This document shows positions 1-10,660 of a DNA stretch of 64,000 nt, piece after piece. How positions within the stretch are numbered: the stretch's first letter is position 1; each line of letters begins with the position of its first letter. The notes beneath the pieces are model-generated. The model was not told the DNA's origin and searched no databases. It was given only the letters and a program-made list of their open reading frames with translations. The position numbers and the translations under genes are program-made. This stretch comes from Ursus arctos (lineage: Eukaryota; Chordata; Mammalia; Carnivora; Ursidae): NCBI RefSeq assembly GCF_023065955.2, contig NW_026623100.1:72854727-72918726 (forward strand). The letters are read 5' to 3'.

Positions 1-582
1 TTACTTGGGAGAAAACAGGAGATTTGGGGGAGATGGCCTATTTTATAAAGAACCATGCAGTTGTAAACTCCTTGGATTTTAAATTCAAAGAGTGGTTCAT
101 AAAACCTGCACTACATTGAGAACTGAAGAAAGTTAGATAATGGATTTTAGATATTCTTTCGTTCATCTTTTTACCTTGGCAATAAGAAAATTGAAGCATA
201 GATTTACTTGTCCAAAGCCGAACAGAACGTGAGTGTCAGAGTTGGCTTCAGAGTTCAGCCCTGCTGTATGAAAGGAGACTGAACTTTCAGGCTGGGCTGG
301 CTGTCCACCCTCTGTGCTTTCACGACATGTATCACACTGAATTGTAATTGCCTATTTGCTTTCTAGTTTTCTCTACTCATCAGTAGTTTCTTTGAAAGTA
401 GACCTTTGATTTATATCTGTATCGCAAGCATCTATAACAAGAAATAAATAGTTGCCGAGTACATGTATATGGCATGATAGGTAATGTGTTGGGTGCGTAG
501 TATACAAAGATGTAAAAAAAAAAAGATTTAGGTATTGGAATAGACTTACAATGTGTCATTTAATTAGTTGATTCCACATATG

Positions 583-930
583 TTTTTTGAACATTTATCA
601 TAGGCCAGGCATTAGGTTAGGAGCTGGGTATTCATTGGTGAACAAGACAGGAATGATTTCTGCCCAAAGGGAACTTAAAATGTGATGAGAGAGAGATGTT
701 AAGGAAATAAACATTCCAATAAACATAATTCCAAACAATAGTAAGTGCGAAGAAAGAAAAAGGATGTATACAGTTATGAGAGAGAAGGTATCAGAGTTGA
801 GGACATATGATTTACCTTGGGACTTCAGGAGAGGCCTCTCTCTGAGGGGTGACACTTGAGCTGAGACCTGAGTGATGAGGAAGACTGATCGATGTCCTTG
901 AGAAGAACATCTCCGGAGGCTGTGACGGTA
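583..930 (-). repeat. LINE-2 (L2) 3' region, old fragment
   Basis: Read on the plus strand this is the reverse complement of the L2 3' end. It has a diverged 'gaacatttatcataggccag' (the usual 'gagcacctactatgtgccag' motif), then 'gctgggtattcattggtgaacaagacag', then the 'cttgagctgagacctgagtgatgagg' segment typical of the next part of L2. It is heavily diverged and has no coding capacity. The family call is from motif recall. Confidence 0.75.
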
Positions 931-1027
931 TGTGTGGTGGCCCTGACACAGAAAAGCACATGATGGAGTGATCTGGCTAAATAGCACTGAGCTCAAAGGA
1001 GAGATGTGCGAGGGAGGTGGTAAAGAC

Positions 1028-1040
1028 GGGGGGGGGGGGG
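1028..1040. repeat. Poly-G run (13 G)
   Basis: Thirteen consecutive G residues follow 'taaagac'. A mononucleotide run of this length is polymorphic and prone to sequencing error. It lies between the L2 fragment and an old L1 fragment. Confidence 0.9.
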
Positions 1041-1089
1041 CAGACCATGATAGTGGCGATAAGGGATTTGAGTTTTATTCAGTGTGTCA

Positions 1090-1420
1090 TCCCATTTTTA
1101 AAAATAACTTTTTAATTTTTGGAACAGTTTTAGATTTCAAGAATTATTGAGAAGGTAGTACAGAGTTCCCATATATACCACATCCAGTTTCCCTATTATT
1201 AGCGTCTTACATTAGTAGAGTTATTTGTCACAGTTAAGGAATCGATATGGATACTTTATTATTAATTAAAGTCCATATTTTAGTTCAGATTTTTTTAGTT
1301 TTTCTCTAATGTTCTTTTTCTTTTTTATTATTCCATTCAGGACACCACCTTCGAATTTGTCATCATAGCTCCTTAGACTCTTCTTGGTTGTGGCAGTTCC
1401 TCAGACCTGTGTCTGATTAT
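1090..1420 (-). repeat. Ancient L1 (L1M-type) 3'-end fragment
   Basis: The plus strand reads 'ttggaacagttttagatttc', then 'gagttcccatatataccaca', 'tccagtttccctattattag', 'cttacattagtag' and 'ctccttagactcttcttggttgtggcagttcctcagac'-like text in short segments. This is the antisense of an old mammalian L1 3' end. It has no intact frame. The exact L1M subfamily cannot be assigned by eye. Confidence 0.7.
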
Positions 1421-2914
1421 ATCTCTATCCCAAGTATCTAGCACAAGAGGCACAAGATGCTAGGGTACGGTAGGTTTATTGAGCGTAAAAACACAGACAC
1501 TAGTCTCTCTCTCTCTCAACCCTCCAAACTATGTACATATATGGTACAGGGCGTTGAAGATTTTCCTGCATACTGTTTTTCATTAACATGGGGCACCCAT
1601 GATGCTGGACACAGATCCATATCCGCTGCTCTGGGGAGCCTATTTCATTGGCTGCTAAGGGGTGACTTTACCACACCCTCTTTGGAAATTCCTATTTATG
1701 TAGACAGATACATAAATGATAGATAGTTTTTGAATTTTATAAGAACTCTATTTAGTTTCTGCCTTAGTGCCGGGGATACTTGCAGTTCTGTGATACACAT
1801 ATTATCTGAATTGCCCTTCCTTCTTGCTTTGGCTCATATCCCCGTTTTTTCATGTCTCCCATCTCCCCTCTTCAATTCCTGTCTTCCCTGCCATTAGCAG
1901 GTGTGAAGGCCAGGGCTTCCTTTGACTTCAAACCATGATAACTGACTTTTTCAGGTTGTTTGGTTCTAGAAATCTAAGAAACGTCTACCTGCTTCCTTTT
2001 ACAGAAGAATTAGGGACCCTGGGATATCCTTGTAACTTTCTCCTACCTCATTTACTCTGGGTCCTGATCATGTTGGCCTGAAAGGACATGCAGACAGACC
2101 ACTTCTTACTTTTAGTTCTTAAGTTCCCCTTTGCTTCCTACACCAACAAGAGATTCAGGCTACCTGTGTGGTAAACAAATTCCTCTCTAAAGTAGTCAAT
2201 GCTGTTTGCCAAAATACATTTTTTTACTCAAAAAAAATTTTTTTTTAACCAGCATAGCCCCCCTTCATCTCTTTCTTCATCTCCAACTTCCCTGAAAGGC
2301 TTTTCTTCATGCCAAGGATGCCAAGGGATTATAAGCTTTGTTAAAGTAGGGCAGGGCAGGACCTTTTCTCATATAAATGTGCTTCCTGCATGGTCTTGCC
2401 AATCGGCCAATATTTATTGATTCTAATACAGAAATTCTACACAAAGTAGCCCCATTACCTAATAGACATACCTTGTATAAATTTATGTTCAGCTAAACAC
2501 ATGTGTCGTAGTTATTTGCTTCATGTGGGGGGGGGAGTGGGAAAAGGGTATATATCTGTGTGTATGAAAAACTTTAATTTAGCAGGACCCAGCTATCTAG
2601 AACAATTGCCTTAAGTTCTAGTTCTAGGAGAGAGTAAAGAAGGAAAAGAAAAATAGGCCAAATGAAAGAAATCAGGGATTTAGTAATTAAGAAGTACCCA
2701 AAGCCTTCTGACACACAACTAAAACTTCATCTGTATTTAGCCTAATTCCCTACTCAGTGCTAACAAGTGTGAGATCCCATGGTCTGGCAGGGTCATCAAT
2801 TAGATAGATAAGGATTCCATGCTGTTTGTCTACCTGGCCTTACAGAGGCAGACCTATAGAGTAGCTTACATTCCGGTGACTTTTCTGCAATAAGGGAAGA
2901 CTGCTACAGAGGAG
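1421..2914. other. Mostly unique sequence, nothing recognised
   Basis: There is no recognisable repeat, exon or RNA gene here. Minor features are a short CT run near 1502-1518, an A-run/T-run junction near 2229-2247 and a nine-G run near 2527-2535. The short open frames at 1457-1726 and 2199-2420 have no splice context and no recognisable domain, so I treat them as chance. Confidence 0.6.
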
Positions 2915-3128
2915 GACATTAGGAATCTAAGGTCTGGGTTCAAGCCCTACCTTTGTCTGTTATTCAAAGTGTAAGATTGAGTGAGTTAGCCGACCTTTCT
3001 GATTTTGCTTTTCTCACCTATGAAATGTATGGTGGTGCTGTGAGAATTGAATGAGATGTTATATCTGGGGTGATATGTTAAGTCCTTGGCATAGAAGAGG
3101 CACTTAATAAATGTTAGCTTCTGTTATA
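2915..3128 (+). repeat. MIR SINE
   Basis: The MIR layout is visible in order: 'ggtctgggttcaagccctac', a 'gtgagttagccgacctttc' block (the 'gtgacctt..gcaagtcac' core), 'ttttctcacctatgaaatg', 'gtgctgtgagaattgaatga' and the 3' end 'ggcacttaataaatgttag'. It is an ancient mammalian element, full-length to nearly so and diverged. Confidence 0.85.
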
Positions 3129-3220
3129 AACTATTGCAATAATATGGGTTTCCTGATGGAACTATTATTACCCAGAATGTTTTACCATAACCATTTCAGG
3201 ACTACAATATTAAATCTGGA

Positions 3221-3228
<8 letters not shown>

Positions 3229-3266
<38 letters not shown>
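3229..3266. repeat. (TG)19 microsatellite
   Basis: This is an uninterrupted TG dinucleotide array of about 38 bp just after a MIR and likely to be length-polymorphic. Confidence 0.95.
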
Positions 3267-3269
<3 letters not shown>

Positions 3270-3534
3270 ACAGCAAAACCTTAGTCTTCTGAAGCTGTCT
3301 TTAGTAACAACATCTCATTTGAATATAACTAAGGACCATGAACCATATAGAAACAACCTCTGAACAGACACAGAAGATGTTACAAAATTCATGGACTAGA
3401 TAAGGTTAAGTATTTCCCTCAGATTAGAACCTCTCTGACACTCATCCACTTGTATGAGAGAACAAAGGTGGCTTCTTAGGCTTCTTTTCAAAAAATCTAC
3501 TTTACTTACTTATTTTTAATGTGTAAAATTTGAC

Positions 3535-3960
3535 AGGTTTAAATTTTTTTCAGCTTTATGGAGGTATGATTGACAAATAAAATTGTACATATTTAAAGAG
3601 AATACATGTGATGTTTTGGTATATGTATCCATTGTGAAATGATTAGCATAATCTAGCTAGTTGATATATTCATCACCTCACGTAGTTATCAATTTTTTTA
3701 TTTCTCTGTGTGAGCTAAGAACACTTGAGATCTCCTCTCTTCACAAATTTGAAGTATGCAATACATTATTAACTATAGTCACCATGCTGTACATTAGATC
3801 TTCAGAACTGAGAGAACTTATTCATCTCATACCTGAAAGCTTGCCCTTTGGTCAATATCACTCTTTCCCTATCATCCAGCCTCTGAAAGCTACCATCTCA
3901 CTTTCTGTTACTATGAGTTTGGCTTTTTTTCTTTAGATTCTGCGTATAGGTGAGATCATG
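3535..3960 (-). repeat. L1 3' region fragment
   Basis: Diagnostic antisense L1 3' text is present: 'atggaggtatgattgacaaa', 'tacatatttaaagagaatac', 'attgtgaaatgattagcata', 'atcacctcacgtagttatca', 'attaactatagtcaccatgc' and 'gattctgcgtataggtgaga'. It is moderately diverged. The open frame at 3661-3936 is only the antisense of L1 non-coding sequence. Confidence 0.85.
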
Positions 3961-4217
3961 CTCATCTTTTTATTGTCTATAGCATTGCCTGCATTTCCTG
4001 GCATATAGTTTGACCTCTATGTAGCTGTTGAATTGATATGAATTGTAGCCAGGGATTTGGGGGTTTCCTCTAGCAAAAGGGAAGCAACAAATAGAAGGAA
4101 ATATGCAGTTTCTATAAGCAGGTACACTGACAGCAATGAAAAGTGAGAACTAATAGTTTTAATTTTAAATGTCTTCTGACACAAATTAACAGAGCAGACA
4201 CAGTATGCATAGAGCTA

Positions 4218-4570
4218 TTTTTTTTAATTTAAATTTGGTTAGTTACCATAGAGTGCAATATTGGTTTCTGGAGTAGAACTCAGTGATTCATCACTTACAT
4301 ACAATACACAGTGCTCCTCACAAGTGCCCTCCTTAATCCCCATTGCCCATCTAGCCCATCCCCCACCCACTTCCCTCCAGCAACTCTCAGTTTGTTCTCT
4401 ATCATGGAGTCACTTATAGGTTATTTACCTCTCTCCTTTTTTTCTTTGCCCCCCTCCCATATGTTCATCTGTTTTCTTTCTTAAATTCCACATATGAATG
4501 AGATCATATGGTATTTGTCTTTCTCTGACTAACTTATTTCATTTAGCATAATACACTCTAGCTCCATCCC
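4218..4570 (-). mobile_element. Carnivore L1 3' portion (right-hand part inverted, see next)
   Basis: The segment starts at a T-rich stretch (the A-tail on the other strand). It continues with 'gagtgcaatattggtttctg', 'cagtgctcctcacaagtgcc', 'atatgaatgagatcatatgg' and 'tttcatttagcataatacac'. This is the L1 3' UTR and the end of ORF2 read in antisense. Beyond about 4570 the L1 sequence switches strand, which indicates a 5' inversion on insertion. Confidence 0.85.
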
Positions 4571-4628
4571 CTATGGAGAGACCCCAAATGTCTGTTGACT
4601 GATGAATGGATAAAGAGATGTGGTGTAC

Positions 4629-4663
<35 letters not shown>

Positions 4664-4735
4664 CAGGAATAGTATTCAGTCATGAAAAAGAATGAAATCT
4701 TGCCATTTGCTATGATCTGGATGGAGCTCGAGATA
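4571..4735 (+). mobile_element. Inverted 5' portion of the same L1 (twin-priming product)
   Basis: Sense-strand L1 ORF2 C-terminal sequence runs here: 'aaatgtctgttgactgatga', 'atggataaagagatgtggtg', a CA array, 'tattcagtcatgaaaaagaa', 'tgaaatcttgccatttgc' and 'ggatggagct'. That last motif also appears, in the opposite orientation, at the end of the neighbouring segment. The two pieces meet head to head, as expected for 5' inversion during target-primed reverse transcription. Confidence 0.8.
4627..4665. repeat. (CA)n microsatellite inside L1
   Basis: This is a CA array with one AA interruption. It replaces the 'tatatatacacaatgg' stretch normally found in L1 ORF2, so it grew from an existing short alternating run. 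Confidence 0.9.
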
Positions 4736-5657
4736 TCTAATTCAGGGGCAGATACAATATTTGCTATAGCAGCTTGAGGGCATCAACAGTGGACAGTACC
4801 TACCATACTTAATATTCCTGATAAAAATCCTCATTTCATAGAAAAAAGCTAAATCATGCTAATTCTTAGGAAAATTTATATCTCAAATATCTTTATTAAA
4901 ATATATACATTTATGCTGAATTTCTCTAGGACTTACAGATTTGGGGGACAAGTGAGGTCACAAAAATAGGAACTGAAATTTCACAAGCTTTTAGATTAAT
5001 CTATATAATATTGTACCTCTGGCTCACTAAAATATTGCTCCCCAATTTTTTCTAGAAGTCCTTGGGAAGTAGGTTACCTGTTTGCAAGGAAAAATTCTGT
5101 CCCTGTTGGGCGCAGTGTTTGCTTTTGCCTATCACAGCAGGTTTTTGGCCGCTGCTATTGCTCTGTTGTGCCCCATCTCCATAGGTTCCCAGTGGCCTCT
5201 GGGTACTATCAACTCTAACGGGCATAATGTGATATCATAGGTTCTGTCAAGGACTTCACCAATATCACTTGAGCCCTCTAGGTATGAGAGCTTCTCTGTG
5301 ATGTGTGGTTCAAGATGCCCCCCATCCCTGGTGGTACAGCATTACATGTGAGCCCCAAGGCTGTACAGAATTTTAGTGACAAAGCTCTGTCAGATTTTAC
5401 CTACAGCTACCCTGTTCCTTGAAGGATTTAGATCTGAGGCCAGTGAGAACTGGGCCAGATAACATGTCCTAGAGATAGTTACCATGCCATATTCAGATCA
5501 AACTTTCCCCTTTATGACTCAGGATTTACTTACCAACTCAATCTCAGAAAGGCTTTTTCCTTCCCTTAGGATTAATGGCAGAAATTTCCTTATTTTTCAT
5601 GAAAATAGCTGTCTGAAATCCTGCCCCATAGGTTTACTGATACAGAGATATATATGT
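4736..5657. other. Mostly unique sequence; possible decayed processed pseudogene at 5100-5440
   Basis: Most of this stretch shows no repeat. From about 5100 to 5440 the plus strand has higher GC. One frame at about 5104-5236 is open and hydrophobic (it begins LLGAVFAFAY and continues with FLAAAIALLCP). After a stop the reading shifts to another frame (around 'gttctgtcaaggacttcacc') for about 37 further codons. That pattern could be a frameshifted retrocopy of a membrane protein, but I cannot name the parent and see no A-tail or duplications. Confidence 0.25.
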
Positions 5658-5757
5658 ATTCCTTCCTTCCTTCCTTCCTTCCTTCCTTCCTTCCTTCCTT
5701 CCTTCCTTCCTTCCTTCCTTCCTTCCTTCTTTTCTTCCTTGCTTGCTTCTTTCCTTC
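5658..5757. repeat. (TTCC)n microsatellite with degenerate end
   Basis: About 70 bp of pure CCTT tetranucleotide repeat passes into an imperfect CTTT/CTTG tail. The poly-PSFL/PSLL-like frames on one strand and EGRK-like frames on the other are artefacts of this array. Confidence 0.95.
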
Positions 5758-6632
5758 AACAAATATTTCATCAGATTCCAGGTACTGTATAGATGGTAGA
5801 ATCATAGCAATTAACAGAAGAGACAATGTCCTGTCTTTCAGGGAGTGTTGTGGGGACACATAATGGAAAGTAATCAAATAAGGGGGGGTACCATTTTAGA
5901 TAAAATGGTCACAAAGGCTTGGATTAGGTGCCTATTGCAGCAGAAACGTGACTAAGGAAAAGAGGTAGATGATTCTTCGAAGGAGCAGGAAGTTCTAGGG
6001 CCCTGGGGAAGGAATATGCCAGGCCTGTTTGAGGAACAGAAGGAAGGCTAGATTGATTGGAGCAGAGCTAGTGAAATGGAGAGAGAGTTAGGAAAAGAGG
6101 TCTGAGGGTTACTCAGGGGACAACTCAAGTAGAGCCTTGCACACCTTCATATGACTTTAAATAAATACGTATAGATTAAGAAACTTTGTGGGGTCTTGAG
6201 CAGAGGATTCAAATGGTCTCACCTAAAGGATCACTCTTGCTGCTCTGTGGAGATCAGATTATAAGAAGGCAAGTATGGAAGGAAAGAGACAAGTCAGTAA
6301 ACTATTACAGCAATCCAGGTGAGAGGTGATGGAAGTTTGATTTGGATGACAGAAGTGGACAGGGGTGAGAAGTGGCCTGTTTTTGGTTATTGCTTAAAGG
6401 TATGGTAACCAAATACTAAATTATTTAAGGAATAAATGACTAAGTAACATGAAAGAAAGTGAGGATTGAAGGGTGATTTCACTGGTTTTGGCCATAGAGA
6501 TCTATTGGTTATAATTGCTGTTTATAGAAATGGGGCATGTTGGAGAGCACCCGGTTGGGGCAGATGGAGTCCAAGCTATGGGCCTGGACATGTAGAGTTT
6601 AAGGTATTTATTAGATATTCAAATTGAGTTGC
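5758..6632 (-). repeat. LINE-2, long left part
   Basis: The segment opens with 'caacaaatatttcatcagat' (the L2 terminus in antisense) and proceeds through recognisable L2 blocks: 'gagccttgcacaccttcat', 'ggtcttgagcagaggattc', 'aaaggatcactcttgctgct', 'ctattacagcaatccaggtg' and 'gggtgagaagtggcctg'. It continues at 7046-7180 after an inserted LTR. It is ancient and non-coding. Confidence 0.85.
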
Positions 6633-7045
6633 TGTATTAATTTTCCAAGGTTACTGTAAAAAAGTACCTCAAATTGGGTGACTTAAATAACAGAAATTTA
6701 TAGTCTTACAGTTTTGGAGGCTAGATATCCAAGATCAAGATGCCAGGAAGTTTGGTTCCTTCTAATATTTGAGAGGAAGGATCTGTTCAGGACCTTCTCG
6801 TTGGCCTGAGATCACTGTCTTCTGTCTGTGCTTCCTTACATCAAGTACTTCTATGCATGTCTGTGTCCAGATTTCTTCTTCTTATAAGTATACCAATCAT
6901 ATTGGATTAAGATGCTCCCTACTAACCTCATTTTAATTTGGTTATGTTTACAATGACCCTACTCTAACTCAGGTCACATTCTGAGGTAATGGGGGCTAAG
7001 AATTTAAAAAACGATTTTTGGGTGAACACAATTCAGCCCATAACA
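6633..7045 (-). mobile_element. MaLR solo LTR (MLT1-type) inserted in L2
   Basis: The element begins TGTATTA and ends CCCATAACA. Inside are 'gggtgacttaaataacagaa', 'cttacagttttggaggctag', 'ataccaatcatattggatta', 'acctcattttaatttggtta', 'ggtcacattctgaggtaatg' and 'gggtgaacacaattcagccc'. This is the antisense of an MLT1-family LTR. L2 sequence continues on both sides, so the LTR landed in an already resident L2. No internal retroviral region remains. Confidence 0.85.
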
Positions 7046-7180
7046 GCTGATAAACTTAGGGAAATTGTTGGAGATGAAATGTGTATTTGCTGTTATCTGC
7101 ACATAAGTGATATTTAAAGCCATGAGGCTGCATGAGATCACTCTCTGGGATGAGTGGAGATAGAGATGTCTTCAGATGAT
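7046..7180 (-). repeat. LINE-2, right part
   Basis: L2 continues after the LTR with 'gttatctgcacataagtgat', 'tttaaagccatgaggctgca' and 'gatgagtggagatagagatg'. These match the L2 order that would follow the block before 6632. Confidence 0.8.
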
Positions 7181-7987
7181 CTAGCATTTGGAGGGGGGTG
7201 ATTCTTACTCAGACTCACTGTGAATTTTCAGTTACATAGATTTCCATACATTATAAGCCCTTTTAAATTATGAGTCTGGGATGTCTGGGTCATGCAGGTT
7301 TCTAGCCAATGGGCCCCGCTCTCAGAGGAGAAGGGCACATTGCAGGTTGGTTAAGATTAAAGCAGGAAGTTTGCATACAAAAGATATAGGTTCCGGCGGA
7401 CTCTGAGGTCAGTGGTTGTTGTTTTCCTTAAAGAGTTCACTTCTGGGCAGTTTTTAACATTTTCCTGGAAGAACTTAAAGTGAATTTTAAAGTACACTAA
7501 GGAACTTTGCCTTGATTGAATACTAGCCTTGATAGCAAAGGAAATAGGAGACTGGTTTCAGATGTGTAACTCCCACATGTCCTGGAAATGAACTAAAAAA
7601 CATAGCCATTTTCTTTTCATCTTTTGTTGCTTAGTGACACAAAACAGGCCTTTTTGCTTGTTTTGAGCTTTCTGAGTGACTGTGAGTCATGGTTTGAACA
7701 TCCCTATTCCTAGAAAGGTGGCTCTGTTCATCTGGTCAGCATATATTTGCCCAGGGCCCTTGGCAGATTGTGATACTGGGTAAGATGACCACAAGTCTGG
7801 CCTGAGAAGGAGTATGTGGTGATTTTATTTTCTGGGATAATTCTCTATGCAGACAGCCTACTATGGTAGGAGCAGCATGGGACTGAGGCCTGAATTCTCT
7901 TGCTCACTCTGACTCCAGTCTAGTCCATGCCCATAGACTAGTCATTTGTTCTTAGATTTTATACAGTCTAATGACTTAAAAACAAAT
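7181..7987. other. Unique sequence, nothing recognised
   Basis: There is no repeat, exon-like frame or RNA gene that I can support in this interval. Confidence 0.55.
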
Positions 7988-7999
7988 TACCTCCAATTT

Positions 8000-8169
8000 C
8001 TTTTAAAGATTTATTTATTTGAGGGGTGGGGAGGAGCAGAGGGAGAGAACCTTCAAGCAGACTCTGTGTTAAGGAGCCCGACGCAGGGCTCAATCTCACG
8101 ACTCATGAGGTCATGACCTAAGCTGAAACAGAGTTGGATGCTTAACCAACTGACCCACTCAGGTGCCCC
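8000..8169 (-). mobile_element. CAN-SINE (tRNA-derived), older subtype
   Basis: Antisense CAN-SINE: 'ttaaagatttatttatttga' tail, purine-rich middle, then 'gttggatgcttaaccaactg' and 'caggtgccc' (tRNA-like head with A/B box complement). It is flanked by a perfect 12-bp duplication, 'tacctccaattt', at 7988-7999 and 8170-8181. The position is therefore a clean retrotransposition event. Confidence 0.97.
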
Positions 8170-8181
8170 TACCTCCAATTT

Positions 8182-9519
8182 TAAAAAGTTTATTGTTTCC
8201 AGGGGGCTTACACAGACACACTTGGCCTAGTTCTGTGACTTGATGTTGGCCCTGGCATGACGTTCTAGGTGGGAAGACTAAGAGTGTTTGTGTTAACAAA
8301 ATAACAAGAACGCTTCAAAAACAAATCCCCAACACCCCAAACCTTGCCTCCGGTGTAACTTTTTGCTTCTGCTCTCCTACACCTACCTTGTATCTGTGAC
8401 TTACATCCCATTAAAATGTGTTTAGAGTGATCTTTGTGAGTGTTAGACTTCTAAGTGTTCAACTTCCTTGAGAAATAGATTTAAAAATATTATCTTTGGG
8501 TCTCATCTTCAGACAATTACTTAGGGCTGTTTTTCTCTTATGCAGGTCCAGTTGGTCACTTTTTGTTCTCAGATCCACACTCTGAGGTGTGATTGTGTGT
8601 ACAGAGGATGCCCTTAGAGTATACTTGTCCACCTTGTCACTATCAAGCCCAGAAATCTCACTGTCAACTAAGACCATTATCTTCAATGGCTGTAAGAATG
8701 TAATGTTCCCGTGGACTTTGGTTATACATCCACAGTATTGGGTGCATTTTCTGTCAGCCATTGTTCTGAATTAGTAACAAATGAGGCATAGGATTGTATC
8801 CATTCAGTGGCACAGAAAGCCACCTAACTGGTATCAAACACATGGTTTGCCTCTTACTGAAAATACTGAATTCCCTTTTCTTCACCAGGAGTCTTCATTT
8901 ACAGGCTCTTTTCTCATGAGGCTATAACTTTCATTTGCTCTTAAGAGTTAATTAAATTTAAAATTTAAAAGGCTAGAACTAGAAGTGAACTTAAAGGTAA
9001 TTAAACTTGTGAGAAAATATGTCTAGTGGTAAAGCAAGTTGTTCAAGGCCACACTGAGATGAGGCAGTGCCAGGACTAGAGGGGGTTTGGAACTCTCTTT
9101 GGAGCCTTAGGGGCAACCTAGGGTATATCCACACATTCTACATTGCCTCCCAGTGAGTTCAAATATCTTTTTTTTCCCCTAAATGGGATTCTTTATTTTT
9201 GATGAAATGAAAATTTCCATTTAAATTGTCCATGTTTTGATATATATTTATAAACCTTAAATAACTCTGGCACGTATGACTTTGGGGAGGAAAGATTTTG
9301 TGTTGAAGGTGAGGTTTCTTTGTGCTCTTTTATTGATTTGGAGGGTAAAGGACTGGACAACTTCTGGAGATTATGAAAGCCAAGTTGTTTTCTAAAGGTA
9401 AATGAAATCTACTTAGAAGATACAGAAGGATACATCTGCCTCATCCTCAAGACTCCGAGCCTATAGATCTTTCTCTCACAGATGCCTACCTCCCAATGCA
9501 GCATTAAGATCTATTTCAA
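8182..9519. other. Mostly unique; unexplained 100-codon open frame at 8459-8761 (-)
   Basis: There are no clear repeats apart from a possible MIR relic near 9020-9110 ('gttcaaggccacactgagat'). The minus strand at 8459-8761 has an ATG-initiated 100-codon frame of mixed, non-repetitive composition (start MADRKCTQYC). It shows no domain, signal peptide or recognised relative, so it may be chance. On the plus strand a good acceptor-like motif, 'tttttctcttatgcag', ends at 8545, but the downstream frame stops after 23 codons and has no strong donor. Confidence 0.3.
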
Positions 9520-9745
9520 GAAATAGGTGAATGGGGATTAAGAGGTAAAACTTCCAGTTATAAAATAAGTAAGTCATGGCGATGAAAAGTACAGCATAGA
9601 GAATGTAGTCAATAATATTGTAATGATACACGGTGACAGATGGTGACTATCGCCGTGAAGCTTGTTGAATCATAATGGTGTGCACCTGAAACTAATCTGA
9701 CTTTTATGCCAACTGTATTTTAATAACAAAAAAATAAGAAAAGAG
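9520..9745 (+). repeat. L1 3' end fragment
   Basis: Sense L1 3' UTR: 'cttccagttataaaataagt', 'aagtcatggcgatgaaaagt', 'acagcatagagaatgtagtc', 'aataatattgtaatgataca', 'gtgcacctgaaactaatctg' and an A-rich end. This is one of the few L1 copies in plus orientation. It is truncated at its 5' end. Confidence 0.85.
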
Positions 9746-10514
9746 ATATCTGGGCACTGACTCTACTTTCTCTCTGCTAGTTGAGAATATGGCCTTCCTG
9801 GTGCTGTTTAGTTCAAGAACCAAGAGACCCTGGTGAATATAAAAATAAATATAAATTAAAATAGTAATGTGGAAGAACACTGATTACCAGTGTGAGCTGC
9901 TCAAGAATGGTGATGTTAGCCTGTGTACAAAGGGCGGGGGTGTAGCAAGAACTCAGCTTCTTTCTTAGCCCTGGGCACACCTCATCTGTTGCTAAAGGCA
10001 GGGAGCCCTGCTGTAAACATGGGTCCAAGGGAAGGCTGTGGACAACTGGGTATGCCACGTGTGCTCTGTGTAGACCTGCGGCAACCTTGCTTTGATTAGT
10101 CCTGAGTTCCTGGCTAAGTAAATTGGGAAACAAGGCATGCGTGTGTGTTGGAAGGGCTCTTCCCAATTGTGTGGCTGCCCTTCCTTTGGTGTAGTCTCTA
10201 CTCTGTGTTAATAGCATTCTGCTCATTCTGCTTGGTCCTTGTTTTCTTGTCTTGGCTGGCTTTCACGCATTTGATATTCGGGTCTGGCCTTACAGTTTAT
10301 GAGCTCAGTGCCTGGCATAAAGAGATGCCCCGAAATGATGAGAACCATATGACCATTTGTGAACTCATTCTATTTTAATAGATTACATTGGCATTCTTTA
10401 TTTCACTTCAAATATCCACAAGTAATAGGCCTAGCCATAACATTTTCCTTTCCAAGTGGTTCAGTGGATACTATGAGCTCTGTTTGTGATTCCAGGGTTT
10501 TGCTTTAGCCAAGT
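9746..10514. other. Unique sequence, nothing recognised
   Basis: Overlapping short frames on both strands (9813-10226 minus and 10145-10378 plus) have no splice signals or domains that I can support. I see no repeat. Confidence 0.5.
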
Positions 10515-10660
10515 GCATTGAACACCCACTATGTAGCAGGTGTCATTCTATCTAGCCTCTGAGAGACACGGAATGAACAATCAGGGCATGCTTGGTGGCA
10601 TTTGAGCTGGCTTTTAATGGGGGAGTAAGACCTGAATGGCTGGTGGTGGTGGAAGATAAA
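10515..10660 (-). repeat. LINE-2 fragment
   Basis: 'cattgaacacccactatgta' followed by 'gaatgaacaatcag' and 'gcatttgagctggc' matches antisense L2 3' text in order. It is short and diverged. Confidence 0.6.

Noticed and set aside
5484..5877. Frames encoding PSFLPSFL-type and EGRKEGRK-type repeats
   Set aside because: They are translations of the (TTCC)n microsatellite in both strands, not proteins.
8546..8616. Possible plus-strand exon after the good acceptor at 8545
   Set aside because: The only open frame stops after 23 codons and no adequate donor precedes the stop.
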